From a virus, in IMG/VR virus record IMGVR_UViG_3300025117_000058, positions 1-64,000 of that record: a stretch of 64,000 bases of DNA; one strand, written 5' to 3'. Positions 24,471-32,370 of the stretch are shown here, one piece after another. Position 1 is the first letter of the stretch, and every line of letters begins with the position of its first letter. The position numbers and the translations under genes were made by a program. The notes under the pieces were generated by a model. The model was not told where the DNA came from and did not search any database. It saw only the letters and a list, made by a program, of their open reading frames with translations.

Positions 24471-24513
24471 GAAGAAGAAAAAAGAAAATTATTAACAGAA
24501 CTAATACAAAACG

Positions 24514-24660
24514 GATAGATAGTAACTTGTCATCCAAAACGCAAGAACGTATCATAAGGTAAGCATTGCGTGATGCAGGGAGATACTAAAAAGAATTAGC
24601 CGGAAATAAACTAGAATAAAACCGGCTACGACTCTTTCAATAGTTACTATCTATCTTTTT
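24514..24660 (+). ncRNA. Candidate folded RNA closed by a 14-bp perfect stem
   Basis: GATAGATAGTAACT (24514-24527) pairs perfectly with AGTTACTATCTATC (24642-24655), followed by TTTTT. Inside are AGCCGG/CCGGCT, ACGCAA/TTGCGT and GCAT/ATGC helices. The closing stem plus T run would also end transcription. No coding frame spans it. It matches no RNA family I know. Confidence 0.55.
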
Positions 24661-24673
24661 CATAAGAAAGAAG

Positions 24674-25150
24674 GTGGTTGTGATAGAAAAAATTTACAGA
24701 TGTGATTTGTGCAACATACAACAAGAAAAACAAGGATGGAGAGATTGTCTCGATTATTTATTATCAAAAGTAAGTTTAATTGAAAATAACATATTAAACA
24801 AGAACGAAACGATAGACAGGAAAGAAGTATCGACAAACACAGACGACATTCTGATTAACAAAATAAAAGAACTTTCAAAGAAATTGGTAGAAGATAATAT
24901 TGCCTTTCCGATGGAAATGGATTATTTTTTAATCGAACAAGCAATGCTTCGGGGCGCATCCATAGCTTTTCAATTGCTAATGGAAAAAGAAACAGAATCA
25001 ATAACAAGTGAAATAACAACAAAAAATGGACTTTTATACCGAAACGGTAAAATGATAGAATTACCGTACGCAGACGATGTGGCAAGAAAACATGGATATA
25101 TGTATGCGGAGCAACTGGTTCGTGCGCTCGAAAGTAAAAATAAAGAATAA
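24674..25150 (+). CDS. Helical protein with N-terminal CxxC
   Basis: The ~158-residue protein starts at one of two GTG codons (24674 or 24680). A CDLC zinc motif near the N terminus is followed by a long charged helical region and IELPYADDVARKHGYMYAEQL. No family recognised. Confidence 0.5.
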   Translation: MVVIEKIYRCDLCNIQQEKQGWRDCLDYLLSKVSLIENNILNKNETIDRKEVSTNTDDILINKIKELSKKLVEDNIAFPMEMDYFLIEQAMLRGASIAFQLLMEKETESITSEITTKNGLLYRNGKMIELPYADDVARKHGYMYAEQLVRALESKNKE

Positions 25151-25168
25151 AAAAGGAGAACTTAGTAT

Positions 25169-25414
25169 ATGAATCTAGAATGTCGTGGAGATTATTTTTC
25201 GACTGATGGTATTAATTATTATCGTTGCCTTTGGGACGGAACTGCTTTGATATTAAAAGAAGTTGAAAAATTAAAAACTTGTTCAAATTGTAAAAGAACA
25301 ATATCTAGCAATGCAGAAAATCATGGAATATTAAAAGCAGAGAAAATCAAATTCGTTTATATTTCTTATTTAACTGGCAATAAACTGGAAATAAGACTTC
25401 CAGGTAAGGAATAA
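25169..25414 (+). CDS. 81-residue protein with CxxC motif
   Basis: It has a beta-rich N terminus and one CSNC pair in the centre; the start follows AAGGAGAACTTAG. No family recognised. Confidence 0.45.
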   Translation: MNLECRGDYFSTDGINYYRCLWDGTALILKEVEKLKTCSNCKRTISSNAENHGILKAEKIKFVYISYLTGNKLEIRLPGKE

Positions 25415-25417
25415 TAA

Positions 25418-25561
25418 ATGAAAAGAACCTGTTTAAAATGCAACGAAACAATCGACTCTGGACATTTCTGTAAAAAATGTACCAAGAAAAATAAAAGAAT
25501 CAAAGATAGAGAAAAGAATAGAAGGATCGGCAGCTCTGGACATTATCACAGAACTGAATAA
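25418..25561 (+). CDS. 47-residue zinc-ribbon peptide
   Basis: CLKC and CKKC pairs form a zinc ribbon followed by a very basic tail (KNKRIKDREKNRRIG) ending in HYH. Small proteins with this layout are common in phage early regions. It starts 3 bp after the previous stop. Confidence 0.6.
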   Translation: MKRTCLKCNETIDSGHFCKKCTKKNKRIKDREKNRRIGSSGHYHRTE

Positions 25562-25564
25562 ATA

Positions 25565-25852
25565 ATGAAGCGATTAATAATCCATATAATAGTATCAATA
25601 TCAATAGCAGCTATAATTACCATAGGACTCATATATTATGGTAAGAATGAATCACCGGACGGATACATAATACTATATAATGATGCGGGAAGGTGGACAT
25701 ACGCTTCACCTACTGGGTCTGAACACAATCAAAGTTTACAAGATTATGCAAACAGAAAAATAGCAATTGGAAGAGCCTGGCAATATTATAAATGGGAAAA
25801 AAGAAGAAATGCTCGCAATAACTGGCACAAATATAAAGGAGATAAAAAATGA
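25565..25852 (+). CDS. Single-TM protein, unknown
   Basis: The 95-residue protein has an N-terminal hydrophobic span (IIVSISIAAIITIGLIYYG) and a charged, aromatic-rich domain. It overlaps the next gene by 4 bp. No family recognised. Confidence 0.45.
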   Translation: MKRLIIHIIVSISIAAIITIGLIYYGKNESPDGYIILYNDAGRWTYASPTGSEHNQSLQDYANRKIAIGRAWQYYKWEKRRNARNNWHKYKGDKK

Positions 25853-26196
25853 CACCAATAAAATTGAAAAAAACAGAAAAGGAATCATGTGCATCGTTCG
25901 GGAATATGCAAAAAATAGAATTTCAAGTATTATCTAAAAAACTTAAAAAATTAGTTGATGAAGAAGGTCTCGGTCTTTATGGTTCTCTGTCAACAAAATG
26001 TTGGATAGAAAAAATAGAAAATAAAAAAATTTCCGAAGAAAGTTATTGTGGAGAATATTATATTACATATTTTCCGTCTGGACAAAAACCAGTATATAGC
26101 ATCCTACCAGATTGGTTTAACATACTGTTGGATGAATTTGAAAGAAATTCCAAAAAAACCATACAAAATGGTATTAAAAAATTACTTGCTTTATAA
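25849..26196 (+). CDS. 115-residue protein, unknown
   Basis: This Lys-rich soluble protein has a central aromatic stretch (YCGEYYITYFPSGQKPVY). It is coupled to the upstream membrane gene. No family recognised. Confidence 0.45.
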   Translation: MTPIKLKKTEKESCASFGNMQKIEFQVLSKKLKKLVDEEGLGLYGSLSTKCWIEKIENKKISEESYCGEYYITYFPSGQKPVYSILPDWFNILLDEFERNSKKTIQNGIKKLLAL

Positions 26197-26241
26197 TCAA
26201 AACACATGACTATTCACAAATAGACAAAAAGGAGCTTGTGG

Positions 26242-26685
26242 ATGAAACCATATCTAATACAAAGAGCAAAATTCCAGGATAATCCTAATCGTAAAGGCAT
26301 TGATTCAATCTTAGATTTTGATTACATGGGAAGCGCAGAATTTGAATTCGGAGCATTACCACAAAGCCTAAAAAGAATCAGAGAAAATATATCTAACTAT
26401 TGCATATCTTCATTTGATATAAATAACAAAAAAATCAGTATTTTTTATGATAACAAACTGATAGAAAGTCCCAAAGAATTATCAGAAATTATAGAAGGTC
26501 TTGCAGATAATAAATTTTGTCTAAAAGAATATTGCGATTTTCAACACTTCATATATTTTAACCCACTCATGCTTAAATGTGATTTTTGGTGGGACATAGA
26601 AAATGATTATATGTTCTGGAAATACAATGAAGAATTTAATAATAAATTTATAAAATTAATAAAACCAGGAGGGAAAAATGGATGA
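26242..26685 (+). CDS. Conserved phage protein (FDYMGSAEFEFGAL family)
   Basis: The ~147-residue protein starts at ATG 26242 behind AAGGAG. Its N terminus (YLIQRAKF ... ILDFDYMGSAEFEFGALP) is a strongly conserved phage signature that I recognise, with no known biochemical role. The C-terminal half is aromatic-rich. It overlaps the next gene by 8 bp. Confidence 0.65.
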   Translation: MKPYLIQRAKFQDNPNRKGIDSILDFDYMGSAEFEFGALPQSLKRIRENISNYCISSFDINNKKISIFYDNKLIESPKELSEIIEGLADNKFCLKEYCDFQHFIYFNPLMLKCDFWWDIENDYMFWKYNEEFNNKFIKLIKPGGKNG

Positions 26686-27199
26686 TATTTTAAAAGCACT
26701 AAAGGATGGATTAGATCAATTACTAGAAGGCGATCAAGACAGTAAAGACAATACAGAATTAAAGCTACCCGATCCTGTAAAAATGAGTCTGAATCACGCT
26801 ATCGCCTTAACAGATAAGTATGAATCACTGGACAAAAGATTGGATATATTAAAATTTTGGTTTGATTCAGAAAAAACCAGAATCGAAAAACAGAAGGAAT
26901 TTATCGAAAAATGTTGCGAAGGATTTATGTTAAATTACATGGAGCGGTGTGGATCGAAATCATTGATATTGCCGAATGGACATAAATTTGGATTAAGAAA
27001 ATGTCCAGATTCAGTAGAAATCAAAGATGAAGAAAAAGCAATAGACTGGTGTAAAGAAAATCTAAAAGAGGCGTGTAAGGAAAAAATTAGCTTATTAAAA
27101 AAACCGATAATTGATTATGTAAAATCTACGGGTAGCTTACCGGCAGGTATTGAATTTATTAGTTCGGAATCGAAGGGGCTTTCTTTTTCGATAAGTTAA
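26678..27199 (+). CDS. Siphovirus Gp157-like protein
   Basis: This 173-residue protein has a long N-terminal coiled coil (residues ~35-100), then a small beta-rich domain with GHKFGLRKCPDSVEIKDE. Near the C terminus come a KKPIIDYVKSTG segment and a short GIEF stretch. This matches the Gp157 family pattern of phage early regions, near single-strand-binding and recombination genes, related in layout to Gam-like nuclease inhibitors. Function in DNA protection is inferred from the family's gene context. Confidence 0.65.
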   Translation: MDDILKALKDGLDQLLEGDQDSKDNTELKLPDPVKMSLNHAIALTDKYESLDKRLDILKFWFDSEKTRIEKQKEFIEKCCEGFMLNYMERCGSKSLILPNGHKFGLRKCPDSVEIKDEEKAIDWCKENLKEACKEKISLLKKPIIDYVKSTGSLPAGIEFISSESKGLSFSIS

Positions 27200-27399
27200 T
27201 GTATAAAAACGAATCCGACTTTGCAAAAGAAGTGATTGAATGGCTGAAAGATTATCAATGGGAAGTGTACCAGGAGGTTCAATTCCATGAGAAAATTGCA
27301 GATATTGTAGCGGTATAAAACAATATCGTATGGGTCGTAGAGACAAAACTTAATCTAAAGCGGATTGTCTCAACGGACAAGATCATAATTACGAAATGA
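27199..27399 (+). pseudogene. PD-(D/E)XK nuclease remnant with in-frame TAA
   Basis: The ATG at 27199 begins MYKNESDFAKEVIEWLKDY and reads to ADIVAV, where a TAA (27316-27318) stops it. The same frame continues NNIVWVVETKLN to a TGA at 27397. Across the stop the nuclease core is obvious: Asp in ADIVAV, Glu and Lys in VETK. The gene is also shorter than usual at the 3' end. So it is a decayed nuclease or one needing readthrough. Confidence 0.6.
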
Positions 27400-27461
27400 C
27401 AAAAACTTATCCGATTGAATGTGCCAAATCACAATGTACGATTTGCGGAGAAGACAAATAA
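27396..27461 (+). CDS. 21-residue Cys peptide
   Basis: A tiny frame overlapping its neighbours on both sides encodes a peptide with CAKSQCTICG, possibly a partial zinc ribbon left from a larger gene. Confidence 0.3.
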   Translation: MTKTYPIECAKSQCTICGEDK

Positions 27462-27712
27462 TGGAAATAGAAACTAAAGACCAATTCACTTGTAATCATT
27501 GCGGAATATCAAAATCTTTTCTTTTCCACTGGACAAAAAATGTGTGCAAGTCGTGTTGTTGTTTATATGCTCCATGTGGCAAATGCGGAAAATTAATATT
27601 TTGGAAATTGGTTCATACCAGTAATGATAAAAGCGAAACGAATCAATATAGATGTTTGAATTGTTTAAAGAAGGAACATCAACATAAAAACAAAAAAAAG
27701 AAAGGGATTTAA
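27461..27712 (+). CDS. Zinc-ribbon protein, unknown
   Basis: The 83-residue product has four Cys pairs (CNHC, CKSCCC, CGKC, CLNC) and a basic tail. The start at 27461 overlaps the upstream TAA. It probably binds two zinc ions and nucleic acid. Coupled to the next zinc protein. Confidence 0.55.
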   Translation: MEIETKDQFTCNHCGISKSFLFHWTKNVCKSCCCLYAPCGKCGKLIFWKLVHTSNDKSETNQYRCLNCLKKEHQHKNKKKKGI

Positions 27713-27894
27713 TGAGTTCGGATAATATAATAACGTGTCCTAAATGTAACAAGAAAAATTCACTGTTTGAATATGTCTTGAAATACCCACATATTACTGA
27801 TGGTGTGTTTACAATTAATTATAAAGCTGAATGTAAAAACAAGAAATGTAGATTTTCTTATTGGTATGATTTTTCTGAAAAAGTAATAGAATAA
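27712..27894 (+). CDS. 60-residue zinc-ribbon protein
   Basis: CPKC and a second Cys pair in ECKNKKCRF form a zinc ribbon around an aromatic-rich middle. The start abuts the previous stop. Function unknown. Confidence 0.5.
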   Translation: MSSDNIITCPKCNKKNSLFEYVLKYPHITDGVFTINYKAECKNKKCRFSYWYDFSEKVIE

Positions 27895-27941
27895 ATACCA
27901 AATCGACCAACTTACTATTCATTTTATTCAGGAGATATAGG

Positions 27942-28295
27942 ATGGATACGGAAAAAGTAATATTGAGGCTAAGCATTGACGGTAGATTACTGAATCGATA
28001 CAACAGCGTAAAACACGCCGCACTTTCTTTGTGTGGACATGAGTGTAAAATTTACAAAGCAATTGAAACAAAAATACTATACCGTGAATCTTTCTGGCAA
28101 TACGCATTCATAAAAAAAGAAATAGAATTATCAGAAAAAGAACAAATAATATACCAGGAAACAATCTGTCTTAAATGCGAACGCAAATTTCTAACTCGTA
28201 GTAAAAAAGTCAATCATGTATGCTCTGATTGCAACATAATCAATGATAACCTTTGGGACAACAACACTGTTTACAGAACCCACATAAATGTATAG
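27942..28295 (+). CDS. NUMOD1-like DNA-binding protein with zinc ribbon
   Basis: Residues ~15-55 (LNRYNSVKHAALSLCGHE ... ESFWQYA) resemble the NUMOD1/IENR1 helix-turn-helix found in homing endonucleases. A CLKC ... CSDC zinc ribbon follows. No nuclease catalytic motif is seen. It may be a remnant of, or a stand-alone partner to, a homing endonuclease. Start follows GGAGATATAGG. Confidence 0.55.
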   Translation: MDTEKVILRLSIDGRLLNRYNSVKHAALSLCGHECKIYKAIETKILYRESFWQYAFIKKEIELSEKEQIIYQETICLKCERKFLTRSKKVNHVCSDCNIINDNLWDNNTVYRTHINV

Positions 28296-28310
28296 AAAGG
28301 AAAAAGCACA

Positions 28311-28583
28311 ATGAAAGCAAGTATAATCGAAGAAAAATCTCGTAACTTTAAACCGTTCATATTGAACATTAGCATTGAAAACATTACAGATTTAAAATAT
28401 TTGTGGTTATCGTTTGGTATGTGTATTGGTTCGGTAATACAATACTACAAAAACAAAGACCATGAAAAGATCGAACACCAAATAGCAGTTGAAGTTTTGC
28501 AAAAATTAGACTTACAATCCAAACAAAAAATATGGGAAATACTAGACGAACAATTAGAAAAGATCGAAGAATTGTCCTCTTGA
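28311..28583 (+). CDS. 90-residue protein, unknown
   Basis: The soluble protein has a helical, Lys/Glu-rich C-terminal half (LQSKQKIWEILDEQLEKIEE). Start follows AAAGGAAAAAGC. No family recognised. A copy of the structured repeat follows. Confidence 0.45.
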   Translation: MKASIIEEKSRNFKPFILNISIENITDLKYLWLSFGMCIGSVIQYYKNKDHEKIEHQIAVEVLQKLDLQSKQKIWEILDEQLEKIEELSS

Positions 28584-28604
28584 TGAACCACCTTAGTTAA
28601 ATGT

Positions 28605-28710
28605 CGCCTGTGGCGGGGGTTTTGTTTGTCGGGGTAATGGGACGGTACGAATACAAACAAGCAGTCAACGCCATTGGGCATACGAAACAATATGGCTGGC
28701 TGTCGCCAGC
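28605..28710 (-). repeat. Structured 106-nt repeat element, copy 3
   Basis: On the minus strand it starts with GCTGGC-GACA-GCCAGC. It has CCCAATGGCGTTGACTGCTT and CATTACCCCGACAAACAAAA, and ends with CGCC-ACA-GGCG. The order and length equal copies 2 and 4. In plus orientation the CGCC/GGCG stem followed by GGGGTTTTG would look like a terminator for the upstream gene. Confidence 0.7.
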
Positions 28711-28728
28711 AGTTAAGAAGAAATAAAA

Positions 28729-28971
28729 ATGAAAATAATAATCATTAAGGATTGTTTAGATTGCCCGCTGTGTGAAGTAGAAACAGACGCTAAGGGTAGT
28801 TATTTTAGATGTACGAGCCATGCCATTGATAATTCTGGGTTTTTAGGCAGATCGGTTCGTTCAGTTTTTATTCATAATAGTAAAATTAAAATACCTAAAT
28901 GGTGCAAATTATCAGATATAAAAGACGGAAGCAGGGAATTTCAAAAATTAATTAATAAATATTTTACTTAA
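28729..28971 (+). CDS. Cys-rich phage protein, unknown
   Basis: The 80-residue protein has CLDCPLCE, FRCTSH and IPKWCKL, a Cys layout I recognise from small phage proteins, likely zinc-binding. Function unknown. Confidence 0.5.
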   Translation: MKIIIIKDCLDCPLCEVETDAKGSYFRCTSHAIDNSGFLGRSVRSVFIHNSKIKIPKWCKLSDIKDGSREFQKLINKYFT

Positions 28972-28985
28972 TTCGGAGAATTAAT

Positions 28986-29354
28986 ATGAAAAAGTATGTG
29001 TTTTTGGCTTGTGTATCATTATTATTTTGTAGTTTATCTTATGGCTATGATGCTTTATTTACGTGCCACCAATGCCTAAAAGAAAGAAAAGATTATATAA
29101 GTACATCCGAGAATGTCAATCGTATCGTCCTGGACGAAGAATGGCTTTATGGTAAGTTCGGGGTTAAAATAATAAACAAAAAATATTACGATTCAAAAGG
29201 AGATTTACATAGACATTCTTATAGCGGATTTCCCGAACAAGTTACATGCTCAAATGGTCACGATTGGTATATTTTTTATTTCATGAGGTGTAATGACGAG
29301 TGTAAGTGGCCAGACGGAAATGTAAGGTTTGATGAAATAAAAAGGGAGAAATAA
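28986..29354 (+). CDS. Exported Cys-containing protein
   Basis: The 122-residue protein has a signal peptide (MKKYVFLACVSLLFCSLSYG). The mature part contains CHQC, VTCSNGHDW and a pair of Cys in RCNDEC, suggesting a zinc or disulfide fold outside the cytoplasm. Unknown family. Confidence 0.5.
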   Translation: MKKYVFLACVSLLFCSLSYGYDALFTCHQCLKERKDYISTSENVNRIVLDEEWLYGKFGVKIINKKYYDSKGDLHRHSYSGFPEQVTCSNGHDWYIFYFMRCNDECKWPDGNVRFDEIKREK

Positions 29355-29355
29355 A

Positions 29356-29532
29356 TTGAAATACATCGCATATTCTTTACTAGGTGTTATGTGGATGGCT
29401 GCTACCGTTGCTCTAGCCTTTTCAATTATCGGAATCTTTGTCCTGATATTTTCAGAAACCTGGCGGAAGCTTATCCAGGGTATCTTGTCTGGAATGAGAG
29501 AGGAATCGGAAAACCATGACTCCATACTATAA
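29356..29532 (+). CDS. 58-residue membrane protein with TTG start
   Basis: The frame starts at TTG behind AAAGGGAGAAA. It encodes two adjacent hydrophobic stretches (YSLLGVMWMAATVALAF and IIGIFVLIF) and a charged tail. It overlaps the next gene by 17 bp. Function unknown. Confidence 0.5.
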   Translation: MKYIAYSLLGVMWMAATVALAFSIIGIFVLIFSETWRKLIQGILSGMREESENHDSIL

Positions 29533-29800
29533 AATATATTACAGAAAAAATAGGAAAAGAATAATAGCAAGGAATCGGGAATATTATTTTAAAAATAGGG
29601 AAAAATGGCTCGTTCACGCCAAAGAATATAACCGGAAATATCCAGAGAAAAGAAAATTAGCCTTTGGGAAATGGTACAAGAAAAACAAAAGCAAGGTAAA
29701 AAAATATAATGCTCAATACTTCATAGCTAATAAAGATAAAATTTACAAGAGAAGAAAAGAACTAGAAATTAAAAAATTAATAATGAAAGGACTGGTATGA
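29516..29800 (+). CDS. Very basic protein with repeated aromatic/basic motif
   Basis: The 94-residue protein repeats a YYxKNRE/KW-like unit (YYRKNRKR, YYFKNREKW, WYKKNKSK). Such tracts precede HNH domains in some phage endonucleases, as in the nested gene at 53999. No HNH motif is present here, so it may be a free DNA-binding tract or a truncated endonuclease. Confidence 0.5.
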   Translation: MTPYYKIYYRKNRKRIIARNREYYFKNREKWLVHAKEYNRKYPEKRKLAFGKWYKKNKSKVKKYNAQYFIANKDKIYKRRKELEIKKLIMKGLV

Positions 29801-29801
29801 A

Positions 29802-30218
29802 ATGGAAAATGATTTTAGAAAAGCACGAATTGGTGATAAAGTATTTCATATAATGTATGGATGGGGAGAAATATCAGAGTTAAATTCGAATACTTTTGGG
29901 GTAGTATTTACAGATAAAAATAATAAGCGCATCACTTCGTGGTTTTTTTACAATGGAAAGTCTGATAGCAACTATATAAATCCTTCTGTTTTTTGGGACG
30001 AAGCAATAATTACGCCCCCACCAAAACCAAAAAGGAAAGTAGAAAAAATATTGGAGGGGTGGTTGAATATTTATCCTAATAAAACATGCAACAACGACCT
30101 TTCCGCAATGTGTTACAGTTTGTATAAATCGCAAGACTTGGCCGATAAAACAGCGCGTAAAGAAAGAAGAATCGGAGAGTCCTGTTATGTGATCCATAAA
30201 TACACAATCGAAGAATAG
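29802..30218 (+). CDS. Conserved phage protein, unknown
   Basis: The 138-residue protein starts KARIGDKVFHIMYGWGEI, a beta-barrel-like opening I recognise from phage proteins. A Pro/Lys-rich linker (PPPKPKRK) leads to a helical C terminus. Function unknown. Confidence 0.55.
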   Translation: MENDFRKARIGDKVFHIMYGWGEISELNSNTFGVVFTDKNNKRITSWFFYNGKSDSNYINPSVFWDEAIITPPPKPKRKVEKILEGWLNIYPNKTCNNDLSAMCYSLYKSQDLADKTARKERRIGESCYVIHKYTIEE

Positions 30219-30240
30219 AAAGGTAAAAACGAAAGAAGCA

Positions 30241-30450
30241 TTGAGAAGTTTAACGACTCAGTCACAAGTATCGAATATACAAGCAGAAAATCTAATGGTT
30301 GATATCAGTGCTGTAAAAAAACTGCTCAAACAGTACGAAAATTGTTTGATTGGAGAATTAAAAACAAGCGATGAACTTGCCGAAAAGATCAGGCTGGAAT
30401 TGTTAATAGATGATGCTGTGAAGGCACAGATGGGAGTAGCTGATGAGTAA
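30241..30450 (+). CDS. 69-residue helical protein, unknown
   Basis: It probably starts at TTG 30241. It is helical with an acidic C terminus and overlaps the next gene by 8 bp. No family recognised. Confidence 0.45.
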   Translation: MRSLTTQSQVSNIQAENLMVDISAVKKLLKQYENCLIGELKTSDELAEKIRLELLIDDAVKAQMGVADE

Positions 30451-30685
30451 TATAGTCGATCATTTTATAGCGAAAATTATTTCTAAAAAAATGATGGAAC
30501 AATACGAAAGAATCAGACAAACGGGCTCAACCGATATGTATGATTATTATGGCGTTACCAACATTGCGAAGATTTTGCAATGTAAAGAACTTGCCGGAAT
30601 TTCATTGAAAGATTACAAAATATTGCTTTTAAATTTTCAAAAGCTTATGAAGCATTACGATATTAAACAGCCACCCAAATCTTAG
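30443..30685 (+). CDS. 80-residue helical protein, unknown
   Basis: This soluble helical protein contains TGSTDMYDYYGVTNIAKIL. It is coupled to the upstream gene. No family recognised. Confidence 0.45.
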   Translation: MSNIVDHFIAKIISKKMMEQYERIRQTGSTDMYDYYGVTNIAKILQCKELAGISLKDYKILLLNFQKLMKHYDIKQPPKS

Positions 30686-30700
30686 AAAGGAAAAACCAAA

Positions 30701-30925
30701 ATGTCAATATTTATCAGCGATCCACTCGGAGAATTAACAATATCCACCGGAGGAAACCTTACACACATAAGCCCAGACCTAGAAATAGAATTTGTGGGTA
30801 AGGATAATAGTTTTTTCGTTTCTTTGACACAAGATGGAAGACTTAAAATAGTGAAATCAACCAGGAAAAATAGTATACAGACAAAATTAATCAGTACCTT
30901 AGCAAATGAAATAATTGTCAGCTAA
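30701..30925 (+). CDS. 74-residue beta-rich protein, unknown
   Basis: The product is mostly beta strands and contains SLTQDGRLKIVK. It shares a loose pattern with the 71-residue protein at 35610 (EDGGVAIEK ... HIVVY). Last gene before the second TnpB module. Confidence 0.45.
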   Translation: MSIFISDPLGELTISTGGNLTHISPDLEIEFVGKDNSFFVSLTQDGRLKIVKSTRKNSIQTKLISTLANEIIVS

Positions 30926-30997
30926 TGAACAAAAAAACACAAAAAACACAACAGATAGTACGGTATAAAAAATCATAAAATTATTTTAAATTAGTTG

Positions 30998-31026
30998 TTG
31001 ACAAGATTGAAAAAGGTGTGTATATT
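30998..31026 (+). promoter_or_regulatory. Sigma70-type promoter of the RHH-tnpB module
   Basis: TTGACA (30998-31003), a 17-bp spacer and TATATT (31021-31026). The expected start is within a few bases of the RHH gene's ATG at 31035, so the transcript would have little or no leader. Confidence 0.7.
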
Positions 31027-31034
31027 CGCTGTAT

Positions 31035-31160
31035 ATGAAACGTATCAATTGCCATTTAACAAATCTTCAAATCAAACAATTAAAAAAACTATCAAAAGAA
31101 GTTGGGCTGTCGGTTGCTGAAATTATTCGCCGAGCAATAGATGAATATATAACAAAATGA
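31035..31160 (+). CDS. Ribbon-helix-helix regulator of the second tnpB
   Basis: The 41-residue protein has the RHH pattern: strand (KRINCHLTNLQIKQL), helix 1 (KKLSKEVG), helix 2 (SVAEIIRRAIDEYI). Its stop overlaps the tnpB start (ATGA). With the promoter just upstream and almost no leader, it probably represses its own promoter and so controls tnpB. Confidence 0.75.
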   Translation: MKRINCHLTNLQIKQLKKLSKEVGLSVAEIIRRAIDEYITK

Positions 31161-32281
31161 AAAAGACATTTCTTTATCGTGCGAAAATAAACAGACAGAC
31201 AGAATCTAATTGCTGTCGATGGATTGAAATTTGTCGTGATGTTTATAACTCCGCATTAGGGCAAAGAATTAATACGTACAAGGAAGCCGGAAAATCTATA
31301 ACCAAAAACAATCAAGTAACACAATTACCTTTAATTAAAAAAGATTTTCCAAGTATTAAGATAGTTAGCTCTCAAACACTTCAAGATGTGATTGAACGTC
31401 TCGATAAAGCCTATAAAGCATTTTTTCGTAGAGTAAAGTTTGGAGAAAAAGCCGGATTTCCCCGTTTTAAGAATCGAAACAGCTATAATTCCTTCACCCT
31501 TAAACAGCATGGATATAAACTTGATGGTAGGTATTTATATATTAAAAACATTGGCAGGTTCAAACTCTTTCTTTCCAGACCGATTGAAGGAAACGTCAAA
31601 ACCGTTACCATCAGAAAGATGCCTACAGGTAAATGGTATGTATCTTTTTCTTGTGATGATGTTTCTGCCAAGCAAGTCTCAATAACCGATAAAATCATAG
31701 GAATAGACGTAGGAATTAAAAATTTCTGTGTTGACAGCGAAGGAACATGCGTTAAAAACCCTAAATTTTTATTTGATTCTGAAAAAGAACTTAGACGTAA
31801 ACAGAGAAAACTTTCCAGAAGAAAAAAGTGTTCTAGCCACTGGAACAAAGCAAAAATATTAGTTGCTAAAGTGCATGAAAAAATAACAAATCAAAGAAAA
31901 GACTTTTTACATAAGATTACCAATAAATATATTAATAATTTTCAAACTATTTATATTGAAGATTTAAAGATTAAAAATATGGTTAAAAATAGATATTTGA
32001 GCAAATCTATTTCAGACAGTAGTTGGGGTACTTTCTTTCGGTTTCTTTCTTATAAAGCTGAAAATGCTGGTAGGAAAGTAATTAAGGTGAACCCTGCCAA
32101 TACTTCACAAAAATGTTCTACTTGCGGAGAAAAAGTCCAAAAATCTTTATCTGTTCGTATACATTCGTGTTCTTTTTGTGGCTTGAAAATAGATAGAGAT
32201 TTGAATGCTGCAATAAATATAAGTCAGGATGGGCAGTCCTGTCAGGCATTAACTAATGATATGTTAGAATTGGTAGCCTGA
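31157..32281 (+). CDS. tnpB: TnpB, second RNA-guided nuclease
   Basis: The 374-residue protein is full length with RuvC motifs GIDVG (Asp184), IEDLK (Glu268) and DRDLNAA (346-352), and zinc ligands Cys320, Cys323, Cys338 and Cys341. It is clearly different from the TnpB at 5499, so it arrived separately. No Y1 transposase gene is near. I do not see clear hairpin ends like those of the first element. A 5-bp TTTGA/TCAAA repeat after the stop (near 32290-32315) is a weak right-end candidate. It may be a domesticated or immobile TnpB under RHH control. Confidence 0.92.
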   Translation: MKKTFLYRAKINRQTESNCCRWIEICRDVYNSALGQRINTYKEAGKSITKNNQVTQLPLIKKDFPSIKIVSSQTLQDVIERLDKAYKAFFRRVKFGEKAGFPRFKNRNSYNSFTLKQHGYKLDGRYLYIKNIGRFKLFLSRPIEGNVKTVTIRKMPTGKWYVSFSCDDVSAKQVSITDKIIGIDVGIKNFCVDSEGTCVKNPKFLFDSEKELRRKQRKLSRRKKCSSHWNKAKILVAKVHEKITNQRKDFLHKITNKYINNFQTIYIEDLKIKNMVKNRYLSKSISDSSWGTFFRFLSYKAENAGRKVIKVNPANTSQKCSTCGEKVQKSLSVRIHSCSFCGLKIDRDLNAAINISQDGQSCQALTNDMLELVA

Positions 32282-32370
32282 GTATCTTTTGATTTCAACT
32301 ACAAGGAATGTCAAATATCGTATATACGTAAAAGCCTTGCAAAATAAGGGAAAATCCACAAAATAATAAT

